From NCBI GenBank assembly GCA_030750765.1, contig JASMHM010000001.1, forward strand, positions 220,541-284,540: a stretch of DNA of 64,000 nt. The letters run 5' to 3'. This DNA comes from Candidatus Woesearchaeota archaeon. GTDB taxonomy: Archaea; Nanobdellota; Nanobdellia; Woesearchaeales; ARS49. Positions 40,602 to 49,356 of the stretch are shown here, piece after piece. Positions within the stretch are counted from its first letter, which is position 1; each line of letters starts with the position of its first letter. Below the pieces are notes generated by a model. It did not search any database. It worked only from the letters and a program-made list of their open reading frames with translations, and was not told where the DNA came from. Position numbers and translations under genes: made by a program.

Positions 40602-41356
40602 GGCATGATTAACTTGAGCTTCTTGAAAGTCACGTCAATGTACTCAGACGACATCATAATGCATGCCTTTTTGATGTCCTTGGCTTCTCCGTTACCCGCC
40701 TTAACTTTGACCGCTGTCCTGACAGACTCTTCACACAAGCTTGCGATTTGGTCTGCCGACGCAAACCGTAACTCCTCTCTCCCTATAGACGTGAGGCCAT
40801 AGCTTGTCAGGCCCTGGCCGGAAACGATCCTGCAGGACAATGACCCTTTGGGATGCAGTTCTCGATGAATCAAGGAATATGTCATCATACCCCCCAAGTC
40901 TTGTTCCGAGGGCAGCGCGTTGTTGCGAAAGACTCTACCCATTATGTTCTCGGTTGAAGTAGCGTGGATAGTAACGGGCGTCAAGTCTGAAAAAACATCC
41001 AGTATTGACCACGGATGCGTATGATAGATCCTAACGTGTTCATGCTTTTTGAGCAGATTTTTCACGTAACTAAGATTGGCAGACACCGTCTTCTGTCCAT
41101 GTTTTGTGACGGAGGTCTCTTGTATACCTATCTCTATGAACCCTTTTTTTGGAGCAAAAAACCATGCTTCTTCATATTCTTTGTTAATGCAAAGAAGCTC
41201 CATGTCCTGGACACCCTTCTCTTCAGAAATCTCAGCATACGTACGAACCTGGTTAGCAGTATTAATGCGCAGATGATCAACCTTCTTCATGGGCGCCTCA
41301 GCAGCCAATCCTTCCACACCCATCAAAAACCAAAATAAGCCGTGGAGTAAACGCAT
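40598..41356 (-). CDS. Secreted JAB/MPN-like protein
   Basis: ATG 41356 is used because the TATA box CTTATAAG (41379-41386) lies about 26 bp upstream. Residues 1-20 are a signal peptide (LLHGLFWFLMGVEGLAA). IYHTHPW (about 110) followed by LPSEQDLGGM (about 146) fits the H-x-H-P...S-x-x-D metal site of JAB proteases, but the gap between them is about 35 residues where 7-10 is usual, so an insertion must be assumed. Secretion of a JAB-like enzyme is rare. Confidence in function is low. Confidence 0.55.
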   Translation of the reverse strand: MRLLHGLFWFLMGVEGLAAEAPMKKVDHLRINTANQVRTYAEISEEKGVQDMELLCINKEYEEAWFFAPKKGFIEIGIQETSVTKHGQKTVSANLSYVKNLLKKHEHVRIYHTHPWSILDVFSDLTPVTIHATSTENIMGRVFRNNALPSEQDLGGMMTYSLIHRELHPKGSLSCRIVSGQGLTSYGLTSIGREELRFASADQIASLCEESVRTAVKVKAGNGEAKDIKKACIMMSSEYIDVTFKKLKLIMP

Positions 41357-41444
41357 TAGTAAGAAAAACAATCCCGACTTATAAGGATTCTGCGGTTAGA
41401 GATTTCTACAACGTTTTATATATCCCAAACACTGCTTTTAAATT

Positions 41445-42122
41445 ATGAGTGTCATCGTCATCTCAGTAGGCGGGTCTTTAATCGTTCCAGACAAGATCAA
41501 CACTTCCTGGATTCGCAAGTTTGCTTCTTTAGTCAGAAAGCAAGTGCGCAAGGGTAACAAGATAATCTTGGTCACTGGAGGAGGAAGGACTGCTCGCTTG
41601 TACCAAAATGCAGCCAGAAAGACCGGCAATCTCGTGCGTGACGATCTTGACTGGCTAGGCATACACACCACAAGACTTAACGCGCACTTGTTCAGAGCAA
41701 TCTTTCGAGACATAGCACACCCAAACATCATCAAAGACCCTACAAAGGCCATACCTTGGAAAAAGAAAGTTCTCATAGCTGCAGGATGGAAACCTGGTTG
41801 GAGCACGGACTACATTTCTGCCTTGCTCGCCAAGAAATTCGGTGCTAAAGAGGTGCTAAACCTGTCCAACATTGATTACGTGTACGATAAGGATCCAAAA
41901 CTTAAGGGAGCAAAAAAACTTCCTCTCATGTCCTGGAAGGAATTCCGGAAAATGGTTGGCAACACATGGGATCCTGGACTCCACAGCCCCTTTGACCCGG
42001 TTGCATCACGGATCGCACAAAAGGCAAAGCTCAAAGTGGTTATTATGGATGGTACAGACCTCCCTAACGTGGAAAAATACTTGGTTGGTCAGAAATTTAA
42101 AGGAACAAAAATAGAAAAATAA
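41445..42122 (+). CDS. pyrH: Uridylate kinase, archaeal type
   Basis: Amino-acid-kinase fold enzyme that phosphorylates UMP. Opening VIVISVGGSLIVPDKI, the nucleotide loop LVTGGGRTARLYQ, and GWKPGWSTDYISALLAKKFG are typical; NLSNIDYVYDKDP binds ATP. The length (225 aa) matches the archaeal, short form rather than bacterial PyrH. It appears as a single gene. Confidence 0.92.
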   Translation: MSVIVISVGGSLIVPDKINTSWIRKFASLVRKQVRKGNKIILVTGGGRTARLYQNAARKTGNLVRDDLDWLGIHTTRLNAHLFRAIFRDIAHPNIIKDPTKAIPWKKKVLIAAGWKPGWSTDYISALLAKKFGAKEVLNLSNIDYVYDKDPKLKGAKKLPLMSWKEFRKMVGNTWDPGLHSPFDPVASRIAQKAKLKVVIMDGTDLPNVEKYLVGQKFKGTKIEK

Positions 42123-42138
42123 CCGGGATTGCTCCCGG
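42108..42138 (-). terminator. Hairpin plus T-tract after the cold-shock gene
   Basis: CCGGGA-TTGC-TCCCGG (42123-42138). On the minus strand the stem is followed by TTATTTTTCTATTTTT, so it should end the cold-shock transcript; it also overlaps the end of pyrH. Confidence 0.55.
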
Positions 42139-42160
42139 CGACTATCCAAAAGAAACCTGC

Positions 42161-42439
42161 TTACGCAGCTTCTTGTTGGTCGTCTTCGCCTGAGTCGTCG
42201 CTTGATTCATCGCTTGAATCATCGCCAGCGTCTCCGCTTGCATCGCCATCAGCTTTGCTCACGTTAACAGCCTTTAGTCCTTTGTCGCCTTTTTCTCCGT
42301 CAAAGGTCACAGCGTCGCCTTCTTTAATGGTTGCGCCATCGTTGATTGCAGTCTGGTGTACGAAGTACTCCTGACCGTCATCGCCGACTATAAAACCGAA
42401 GTGTTTATCGTCGAAAAATGCTTTTACATTACCGTTCAT
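42161..42439 (-). CDS. Cold-shock-domain protein with acidic tail
   Basis: An OB-fold RNA/DNA-binding protein. RNP1 appears as KHFGFIVG and RNP2 as EYFVHQTAI. Residues about 62-92 are a low-complexity Asp/Ser/Glu tail (DSSDESSDDSGEDD), unusual for CspA. A GGAGGT ribosome site lies before the ATG. CspA-like proteins are scarce in archaea, so acquisition from bacteria is possible. Confidence 0.88.
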   Translation of the reverse strand: MNGNVKAFFDDKHFGFIVGDDGQEYFVHQTAINDGATIKEGDAVTFDGEKGDKGLKAVNVSKADGDASGDAGDDSSDESSDDSGEDDQQEAA

Positions 42440-42573
42440 CTTGTCTACCTCCTTTGTCTTATATCCATGTTGGATTGTTATTTCCCAAAAACCTAAATAG
42501 TTAGTTTAGAACTTTTAGTCTAGAGCACGTATAGAGTGATCGCTTTTAAAGTCATCGCTTCTGGGTGCCAAAA

Positions 42574-42587
42574 TAGCCCGCGCGGCT
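42574..42587 (-). repeat. tRNA-Gln 3'-end-like fragment
   Basis: TAGCCCGCGCGGCT, complement AGCCGCGCGGGCTA, close to the tRNA-Gln 3' end (one G fewer, one base changed). It lies in the same orientation downstream of the tRNA-Gln at 44829, with the split metalloprotease gene between them. Confidence 0.35.
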
Positions 42588-42648
42588 CTCTACACATAGG
42601 GAGAAAAAAGGGGCAAAAAGAACCAGATTCGAAAAATCCTCCAAACTA

Positions 42649-43902
42649 TCACGCTGCGCTGCGGTTCTTGAATGCCTTGTTGTAGGTTTTTATGGATTCC
42701 AGGATTATCTTTCCTATTACGTCGTCCCCAAGGGCGCATTCAATACCCAGATCTTCACATGCTTGTTGGTAATCCTTGAACAATTGCATTTCTCCTATGC
42801 TCATTCTTTTTGCCATTAATTTCACGATTCGCTTGTCAAATCTGTACACCGTAAAGTTATGCCCTTCGTGGTACTTTTTTGCAAAATTCTTCTGTGTAAC
42901 TGGTTTTATGCCGGCTTCTTCCAAAAGACCTTTGAGTTTGGCAGGATCTCTTCTTGCTTTGAAAACTTCTTTGTCCATGCTTTCTTGTCTTAGTTCTTTT
43001 GGAAGCGTGTAGCCGTATTTGATTCCTGAAAGATACTTTTGGGAGATCGGGAAGCTTTCCTGGCCTTTTTCAATTAAATCGTTTTTTGTAATGATAAGAG
43101 GGTCTTTACCATTCTTGAAAAGCCAGTTAATTGCAACAACCATGCTCATAAGGTATCCAAACTCGTAGGCAAAATGATGCATGCCTTCAGACCCTCCCAA
43201 ACGTTCCCTCACTGATCCAACAATAAGTTCGGTGAGATTAGCTGCAAGCATCCTGAAGTGTTGGAGGATGTCCTGGGTTACTTGTTTCAAAGGCAATGTT
43301 ACCATGAAGTCTCCGTAGTATTCTCCGTCTTTTTCTACGAAAAACTCAGTAAACACCGTTATGGCTTCTGCTCTTGATCTTACGAAAAGGTCGCTTAGGG
43401 ATTGTATTTCGTCAGGAGGGAGTATTAGAAAGTTCCCGAAGATTTCATTCATCGTTTTGGGAAGGATTTGGAACAAAATCCCTCCTTTTTGGTCTAATCG
43501 CAATGCAGCAGGATCTATTGAATGCGTAAACTCGTGATATAGAGTATGGTAGAAAACGCGATCTCTGTACAGTCCTTCTTTGTAAATTTGTGTAGGCTGG
43601 AGTTGGAGCGAGAACAGTTCTCTAACTAACCTTCCGGTTTGCTGATTTAGTATTTGGGAAATCATCTCCTTGTCAATTGCGGAGTATAGGTCCTGTGCAA
43701 AAAAGAGGGGCAGGTAGAGGAATGTGCATCCTACGTCAATTACTTTGTAATTGTCTCCTAGGCATTTTCCTGGATTGCAAGCAGCGTCGAAAGTAAAATT
43801 TCCCTTGGCAGATCCAAAAATGTTAATAACAAATGTCATCGAGGGCATGATGAAAAGCTCAGGATTTTGTTGAAGAAGCATGACCATTGCTTGGTACGTC
43901 AT
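42649..43902 (-). CDS. HExxH metalloprotease-like protein (3' part of a split gene)
   Basis: TLYHEFTHSIDPAA (about residue 120) contains HEFTH, a zinc-protease motif; third-ligand candidates lie downstream (NEIFGNF). No signal peptide. ATG 43902 is the first start, but the frame stays open another 35 codons up to TAA 44008-44010 and those codons look coding (ENYKLIRAHAEKFQDV). The upstream gene 44008-44772 ends in the same frame at that TAA. One 707-aa protein with an in-frame stop is a likely reading. Confidence 0.65.
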   Translation of the reverse strand: MTYQAMVMLLQQNPELFIMPSMTFVINIFGSAKGNFTFDAACNPGKCLGDNYKVIDVGCTFLYLPLFFAQDLYSAIDKEMISQILNQQTGRLVRELFSLQLQPTQIYKEGLYRDRVFYHTLYHEFTHSIDPAALRLDQKGGILFQILPKTMNEIFGNFLILPPDEIQSLSDLFVRSRAEAITVFTEFFVEKDGEYYGDFMVTLPLKQVTQDILQHFRMLAANLTELIVGSVRERLGGSEGMHHFAYEFGYLMSMVVAINWLFKNGKDPLIITKNDLIEKGQESFPISQKYLSGIKYGYTLPKELRQESMDKEVFKARRDPAKLKGLLEEAGIKPVTQKNFAKKYHEGHNFTVYRFDKRIVKLMAKRMSIGEMQLFKDYQQACEDLGIECALGDDVIGKIILESIKTYNKAFKNRSAA

Positions 43903-44007
43903 CTTCAGGCCGTACTCTTGAAAAGTCCTAACGTCCTGGAACTTTTCGGCATGGGCACGTATTAACTTGTAGTTTTCTGTATTTTCGTCGAGCTGAGACG
44001 CAGTGCT

Positions 44008-44772
44008 TTAGAATTCTTCTAGTATTTGAAGGGTTTCTTGAGGGTCAAAAGGTGCTTCGTATCTCACAATTATTCTTGCTTTGTTGCTTCCGAACTCTAC
44101 TTTCTCATCGATCGGTTTTGGCACGTGCTTGCTAGGCCTTAGCTTGACTTCATATGCAGGTATCCACTTTAGCACGGCACCTACCTTTTTTTCCGCCTGC
44201 AAATAGTCTGTAAGTAATGCTTGCAACCAGGTTTCAAAGTCTTCCGCTGCGTCCATAAGCTTGCGTAGGGAATCTTTTTGATCCTCTCCTGCAAGAATCA
44301 GTCGCTGAGTTTCTTGGAGACCATCTCGTATGTTTTTTTCAAAGTTGGCGCAAATGCTCTCATTTTTTGCATGTAGTTTATCAATGCTGTCCATGAACTC
44401 ATTTACAACTCTTTCTTCCTCTACCGAGGTCGCTCTATCATACGGTTGCCCAGAGATCTTCCTTCGGATTGTTTCCTTCATGCGGGAATAGGTGCCTTTT
44501 AATTTTGAATTTTGTAGGGTTTTCTGGATCAGCGCATTTATCTCATACTTTATTGTTGAAACATGCATGGCCTCTAAATGGGATCTTTCTTTTAGAAACT
44601 CTAATTGATGCATTACTTGTTGTAAGTCTTCCAAGGATTCTGCTTGTAAGGCATTCTGACAGTCTTCAACAAGTTTCCTTATGCTTCTCTTCAAAACTTG
44701 AAAGTACTCGAACTCTTTTGATACTTCTGTTACCGCAGCATGAACCTCTGCTTTTAAGGCTTTCATTTCCAA
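44008..44772 (-). CDS. Coiled-coil protein (5' part of a split gene)
   Basis: A long helical protein, with heptad-like Leu/Glu/Lys (DLQQVMHQLEFLKERSHLE) over about 190 residues, then a beta-type C-terminal part ending ETLQILEEF and TAA. The same frame continues without another stop into the metalloprotease gene. The 5' end is 57 bp from a tRNA-Gln gene. No family is recognised for this part. Confidence 0.6.
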   Translation of the reverse strand: MEMKALKAEVHAAVTEVSKEFEYFQVLKRSIRKLVEDCQNALQAESLEDLQQVMHQLEFLKERSHLEAMHVSTIKYEINALIQKTLQNSKLKGTYSRMKETIRRKISGQPYDRATSVEEERVVNEFMDSIDKLHAKNESICANFEKNIRDGLQETQRLILAGEDQKDSLRKLMDAAEDFETWLQALLTDYLQAEKKVGAVLKWIPAYEVKLRPSKHVPKPIDEKVEFGSNKARIIVRYEAPFDPQETLQILEEF

Positions 44773-44828
44773 AGTTTGGCGTTAAGGGTATTTAAGATTT
44801 TCCGGATGTGACACGGAAGAGATGTGTA

Positions 44829-44901
44829 TAGCCCCGCGCGGATTCGAACCGCGGTCTCAAGGTCCAAAGCCTCGCATACTTGGCCACTATACTACGGGGC
44901 T
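44829..44901 (-). tRNA. tRNA-Gln (anticodon UUG)
   Basis: Cloverleaf of 73 nt: acceptor AGCCCCG/CGGGGCT with discriminator A, anticodon stem CGAGG/CCTTG with one G.U pair, loop CTTTGGA (anticodon TTG, codon CAA), T arm GCGGTTCGAATCCGC. CCA is not encoded. It shares most of its sequence with the tRNA-Gln at 21995. Confidence 0.95.
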
Positions 44902-44942
44902 GCAGTATGCGTTGAAGGTTGCGGGCGGCCTTTTAAAGGTTG

Positions 44943-45713
44943 CTAATGCGTTCCTACCTTAGTCCACTCTACCTTGCCTTGAGAGGCTTTGAGAAGTTGC
45001 TCTTTCGTCATCTTGTACACACCCGCATCATCATGGTTTAGGGCGTACAAAGCAGCGTTTGGTCCGCTAAGAGTTGAACGAAGCACCATCCTACCATTGA
45101 TAAGGTGTTTGGGCTCGTGGACGTGGGCACCAGCAACATGAACGTCGCTTTGTTGTATCATGGTGCACAATCCTTGATGATTGGGATCATCAGAGAAGGC
45201 AGGGTCAGGGATTTTGTGCATGAGCACCATGTCCGCATCACGAAGCGCTTCCTTGGTGAAGGTCATGTTTGCTTCAAGGGAAGCATACTCATCTTCGTCA
45301 GGATCATGAAAGTTATGGCTCGTGTGGTACACTCCTGCAATCTGCATACCATTCACGTTTGCAGTTTTGAAACCAATCATGTTGATGTTTTGCAAACTTT
45401 TTCTCGCAGCAGGAAGGTCATGGTTGCCCAGAATGCCATGCGGGGTGTGTTTGTGGGTGGCAAACGTGCGATCTATGCCTTCGTAGGAACGCATTCCGCT
45501 ATTCCACAAAGAAAACACCCTCTTTTTCAAGTGCTCTCGAACCTTACTGTGCGGGCTGGAACCTAATGCCTGACGGGCGTACGCCAATTCCTCATTATCG
45601 CCCATATCTCCCAAATCAAGATACGTACCATCAACAGCGTGCGTGAGGTCAGCAATAGCTTGCATGACCTTTCGGTTAGCATGCACATCTCCAGCTAGAA
45701 GTGTTACCGGCAT
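44943..45713 (-). CDS. Calcineurin-like metallophosphoesterase
   Basis: The metal-site motifs occur in order: LLAGDVHANRK (residues 5-15), LDLGDMGDNEE (32-42), ILGNHDLP (93-100), LMHKIPD and GAHVHEPKH. Substrate unknown; the family includes phosphodiesterases and protein phosphatases. TATA box CTTTAAATA (45736-45744) lies 27 bp upstream, so it should be leaderless. Confidence 0.85.
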   Translation of the reverse strand: MPVTLLAGDVHANRKVMQAIADLTHAVDGTYLDLGDMGDNEELAYARQALGSSPHSKVREHLKKRVFSLWNSGMRSYEGIDRTFATHKHTPHGILGNHDLPAARKSLQNINMIGFKTANVNGMQIAGVYHTSHNFHDPDEDEYASLEANMTFTKEALRDADMVLMHKIPDPAFSDDPNHQGLCTMIQQSDVHVAGAHVHEPKHLINGRMVLRSTLSGPNAALYALNHDDAGVYKMTKEQLLKASQGKVEWTKVGTH

Positions 45714-45829
45714 AGTTTGGGCTCGAAAAATATGTATTTAAAGACTTGTAGAAAATCGTTCTACACTGAATGTTTCGCGTATTTAAACCGAAAGCACAAC
45801 TTAATAAGTAACTTTCCAACGAAACCTTC

Positions 45830-46870
45830 GTGAAAAAGGCACTCATCACCGGCATCACCGGCCAGGATGGATCGTATCTTGCAGAATTCTTGCTCAGTAA
45901 AGGGTATGAGGTTCATGGCATCGTAAGACGTGCGGCACTGGAAAGCCCAGAAGCTAGAATGAGTCGAATCAACCATATCAAAGACAAAATCACCTTACAT
46001 GGAGGCTCTATGGAGAGCTTTGCACGCATCTTGCAAATCGTGGATGAGGTACAACCGGATGAAGTGTACCATCTCGCAGCCCAGAGCTTTGTCCACGAAA
46101 GCTTTGATGACAGCTTTACCACCTTCAACACCAATATTGGGGGCACTCACCACATGCTCGCTGCTCTACACACAAGAGCGCCAAAATCAAAGTTTTACTT
46201 TGCAGGAAGCTCAGAGATGTTCGGCAAAGTAGACCAAACCCCACAAAACGAACACACAAAGTTCCATCCTCGGTCACCTTATGGCATCACTAAATGTGTT
46301 GGCTTTGAGCTTACCAGAAATTACCGGGAAGCACACGGCATGTTTGCCTGCAGTGGACTACTTTTCAACCATGAAAGCCCAAGAAGGGGATACGAGTTTG
46401 TCACGAGAAAAATCACACAACAGATAGCACGCATCAAGAAAGGTCAAGATAATGTTTTGGTTATCGGGAATATGGAAGCAAGACGCGATTGGGGCTTTGC
46501 TGGAGATTACGTAGAGGCCATGTGGCTAATGCTGCAGCAAGCCGCACCAGAAGATTATGTGGCTGCAACAGGAGTTGCGCACTCTGTACGAGAATTTGTC
46601 CAGGCAGCTTTCAAAGGTGTTGATCTTTCCTTTGAAGAGTTAGACTTGCACCACATGAGCGAAGAGTTAGCAGATGCTAAAGTGGCTGAGCTCAAACAAG
46701 AACGTGGAAAGATTTACGTGGTACAACACCCAAGATTCTTTAGACCTGCAGAGGTAAACTTGTTACAAGGTGATGCAACCCGAGCAAAGCAAGTGCTTGG
46801 ATGGCAACCTAAAGTGACATTTGAAGAATTAGTAAAGATGATGGTAGAAAAAGATCTTCAAGAAGTTTAG
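45830..46870 (+). CDS. gmd: GDP-mannose 4,6-dehydratase
   Basis: SDR enzyme that starts synthesis of GDP-deoxyhexoses. NAD site TGITGQDGSYLAEFL (residues 6-20), IVRRAALESPEARMSRI, and the catalytic YGITKCVGFELTRNYREAHG with Tyr/Lys; LLFNHESPRRGYEFVTRKI is diagnostic. The start is GTG 45830. With the decarboxylase and nucleotidyltransferase it suggests surface glycan synthesis. Confidence 0.93.
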   Translation: MKKALITGITGQDGSYLAEFLLSKGYEVHGIVRRAALESPEARMSRINHIKDKITLHGGSMESFARILQIVDEVQPDEVYHLAAQSFVHESFDDSFTTFNTNIGGTHHMLAALHTRAPKSKFYFAGSSEMFGKVDQTPQNEHTKFHPRSPYGITKCVGFELTRNYREAHGMFACSGLLFNHESPRRGYEFVTRKITQQIARIKKGQDNVLVIGNMEARRDWGFAGDYVEAMWLMLQQAAPEDYVAATGVAHSVREFVQAAFKGVDLSFEELDLHHMSEELADAKVAELKQERGKIYVVQHPRFFRPAEVNLLQGDATRAKQVLGWQPKVTFEELVKMMVEKDLQEV

Positions 46871-46923
46871 TTTGTATCCGAAACTGTTTCTTGTTGTCTC
46901 AATTGACTTCTTACTTCAGCAGC

Positions 46924-47688
46924 CTAGGCATACTCGGCCATAGGAACTCTCCATCGTGGTCCCGGCATCATGCCTAACTCCACGTTAACTAAACGCTTTT
47001 CATCTCTCCGAGATTGGTAGTCCTCTCGCGCTCCACCTATAATGCCTGGGCTTGCCAATTCCAATTGTTCCGCAGCTTCAAACCACAGCCAACCAGGACT
47101 GAAAAAATAGGAAGAACACCTAGGCGCATGCATTGCCGACACATCAAGGATGTTTAGACCTCGCAGATTCTGCGCAGCCCGTAACCTCGTAGGTTCACCC
47201 CCATTATCCGTGATTTCAATCGCGCCATCCCACAGGAGATGCGACGGATCGGACCAATTGTAGTTCCAGATCTCCCGAGCAAATGATATGGAGTCATCAT
47301 GGACCTCTGTCTTGAAAACATCATCAGGCATGTCACGTTTCTGAATGGGACTCATAGTAAACGTTCCCTCCCAGTGCGGCTTGCCTTCGTAATCAACAGG
47401 AGAGAAAATTCCTGAGTAATGTTCTGGTCCGCTAGCTAAGAAATGAACACCATTTCTGGCCCCCCCATTTTTGCAAGCTTGTGGACCGAATTGTTTAACC
47501 ATAAAGATTTCGGAAGGATTATCCTCGTCGCCTCTAGTAAGAGCAACTATCTCTGCAAGACCATATCGGTCCTTCATCACGCCTTTGCCATCATCACCGA
47601 GCCACAAATAAAAGCGCGCAGAATCATCACTGAGGGGCACTCCGTCATGAGATTGATACTTTCCCTTAAATATTTGTAACATACTCAT
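46924..47688 (-). CDS. Uncharacterised protein (254 aa)
   Basis: No family recognised. Soluble, rich in Asp, Gly and Trp (YFFSPGWLWFEAAEQ). The TATA box TTTTTATATC (47707-47716) lies about 24 bp before ATG 47688. It stands alone between gmd and a small gene on the same strand. Confidence 0.55.
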   Translation of the reverse strand: MSMLQIFKGKYQSHDGVPLSDDSARFYLWLGDDGKGVMKDRYGLAEIVALTRGDEDNPSEIFMVKQFGPQACKNGGARNGVHFLASGPEHYSGIFSPVDYEGKPHWEGTFTMSPIQKRDMPDDVFKTEVHDDSISFAREIWNYNWSDPSHLLWDGAIEITDNGGEPTRLRAAQNLRGLNILDVSAMHAPRCSSYFFSPGWLWFEAAEQLELASPGIIGGAREDYQSRRDEKRLVNVELGMMPGPRWRVPMAEYA

Positions 47689-47809
47689 TAGTTCTGCAGC
47701 AGATATAAAAAGATGAGCCCTGATTTCTAACGTGGCCAGAACCGTATTGCATATTGTATGCGATCACGTTGAGAGACATTCTCTAGCATGGAAAGCACAA
47801 CATAAAAAG

Positions 47810-48169
47810 CTACCTGATCGGTACAAAATTGCGAAAAGTTCCGGTCATGGCTAGCCCTTGCTTTTTCTGGGTGGCGTTTTGAAAGGTAACCCAGATAAGA
47901 TTCAAGTCTGGTGATGGTGCAAAGAGCACGTTTTTACCCATGATGGAACCTATGGTTTGGAATGCGCTTACAGACTCAATCCCACCAGTACGTACCGCCT
48001 TTTCAAACTCGGCCCCATCAGTAATACACTTTGCAAGGTCTATCTTGGTGGGATCAAAAATTGCGAAAGGATAGTACCAAGTATCATTACTGTTGATACT
48101 CCAGACTTTGTTTTGGTTGTAGAAGAGCCAGTTACGGTTGTTTGTTTTTGCTAGCCAATAGCTTCCCAT
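47810..48169 (-). CDS. Uncharacterised protein (119 aa)
   Basis: No family recognised. Rich in Asn, Trp, Tyr and Phe at the start (RNWLFYNQNKVWSIN), and beta-like throughout. No signal peptide. Divergent from dphB, whose TATA box is about 25 bp away. Confidence 0.5.
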   Translation of the reverse strand: MGSYWLAKTNNRNWLFYNQNKVWSINSNDTWYYPFAIFDPTKIDLAKCITDGAEFEKAVRTGGIESVSAFQTIGSIMGKNVLFAPSPDLNLIWVTFQNATQKKQGLAMTGTFRNFVPIR

Positions 48170-48220
48170 GTCCGCATGTCAGTGCTTGACATTTATAAAT
48201 CCCACGTCACTCTTAGTAGT

Positions 48221-48937
48221 ATGTTGTATCTTATAGGCTGGGGAGCGAATGACCTCACGGTAGCAGGAAAGGATGTTGCTAGCTCTTGTGCACACGTATA
48301 CCTAGAGAACTACACTGGAAAAGCAGAGATTGCGCTGTTAGAAGAACAAATAGGTAAGAAAGTGATCGCTCTTGAACGAGAGGACGTTGAACAAAAGCCT
48401 GAAATTTTTCTCGAGCAGTCAAAAGAGGAAGAGGTTGCCATCATCTTCACCGGAGATCCTTTGGTTGCTACGACCCATACTGATCTCTTACTCAGAGCAA
48501 AAAAGGAAGGCATTGAAACAAAGGTAATACCAAACGCGAGCGTTCTTACTTTGGTTGCGGCTAGTGGCTTGCAATTGTACAAGTTCGGCAAGACAGCAAG
48601 CATCCCCCGACCTACTGAAGAATACCATCCAGAGACACCTTATGACATACTCAAGCAGAATCAAAGCATAGATGCACATACCCTATTCTTGCTAGATACT
48701 AACAATCACCTTACAGTCAAGGAAGCTATTGAGTATTTGCTGAAAATAGAAGAAAAAAGGAAGCAAAAGCTCTTCACACCAGACACGTTATGCATTGGAT
48801 GCGCTCGACTGGGTACCGATACTCTGATAAAGCCAGGCAAGGTTACCGACCTTATGAAACAAGATTTCGGACCTCCACCACACTGTTTGATTGTTCCATC
48901 CAAACTGCACTTCATGGAGGAGGAGTTCCTTGCGTGA
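48221..48937 (+). CDS. dphB: Diphthine synthase
   Basis: SAM-dependent methyltransferase that trimethylates the EF-2 histidine on the way to diphthamide; it acts on the fusA product encoded here. MLYLIGWGANDLTV, FTGDPLVATTHTDLLL and VIPNASVLTLVAASGLQLYK match the family. ATG 48221 is chosen because the TATA box TTTATAAAT (48191-48199) lies about 26 bp upstream; the frame is open further upstream. Length 238 aa is normal. Confidence 0.93.
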   Translation: MLYLIGWGANDLTVAGKDVASSCAHVYLENYTGKAEIALLEEQIGKKVIALEREDVEQKPEIFLEQSKEEEVAIIFTGDPLVATTHTDLLLRAKKEGIETKVIPNASVLTLVAASGLQLYKFGKTASIPRPTEEYHPETPYDILKQNQSIDAHTLFLLDTNNHLTVKEAIEYLLKIEEKRKQKLFTPDTLCIGCARLGTDTLIKPGKVTDLMKQDFGPPPHCLIVPSKLHFMEEEFLA

Positions 48938-49289
48938 GCAAGTGACACCCCAAGATGCATTCCGCCATATTATGTCCACATACCACCCCGAAATTGTATC
49001 CATCCTGCCCCGCACATACGAGAACATACTAGCTGCGTCGGACAAGGATCGCGAGAAGTGGGCGTTTGTGGCAGGCGTTGCAGCGAAAACCGTGGTCACT
49101 TATCCTGCAGCAATACAGGACCCTATATTCCGAGTAGTGGAGGAAGCGTATCCATCTTGGTTAGACGACTTTGTCGGCTCCACAAATAGAATGGCAGAAA
49201 CTCTCGAGAAGGTCATGCAGTGTACTAAAGAAGGAACACTCGCTGCAGCAGTGCGAGACGTTCTAACAATGAATTCTAAAGATAACTAA
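48930..49289 (+). CDS. Small protein coupled to dphB (about 119 aa)
   Basis: No family recognised. TTG 48930 is the likely start: GGAGGAGGAG (48917-48926) lies just before it, inside the end of dphB, and the frame overlaps dphB by 8 bp. The protein is helical, with no membrane segment. A TTG start with a strong ribosome site is unusual in this mostly leaderless genome. Confidence 0.55.
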   Translation: MREQVTPQDAFRHIMSTYHPEIVSILPRTYENILAASDKDREKWAFVAGVAAKTVVTYPAAIQDPIFRVVEEAYPSWLDDFVGSTNRMAETLEKVMQCTKEGTLAAAVRDVLTMNSKDN

Positions 49290-49319
49290 AAAAAAGAAAA
49301 AAAACCCGGCTAGGCCGGG
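49288..49319 (-). terminator. Strong hairpin terminator downstream of ftsZ
   Basis: CCCGGC-TAG-GCCGGG (49305-49319). On the minus strand it is followed by about 16 nt of almost pure T. It ends the ftsZ transcript and also marks the end of the convergent dphB unit. Confidence 0.7.
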
Positions 49320-49356
49320 CAGCCCTGGACCGTAGTTGGGGGGCGTGTCCAGAGCT

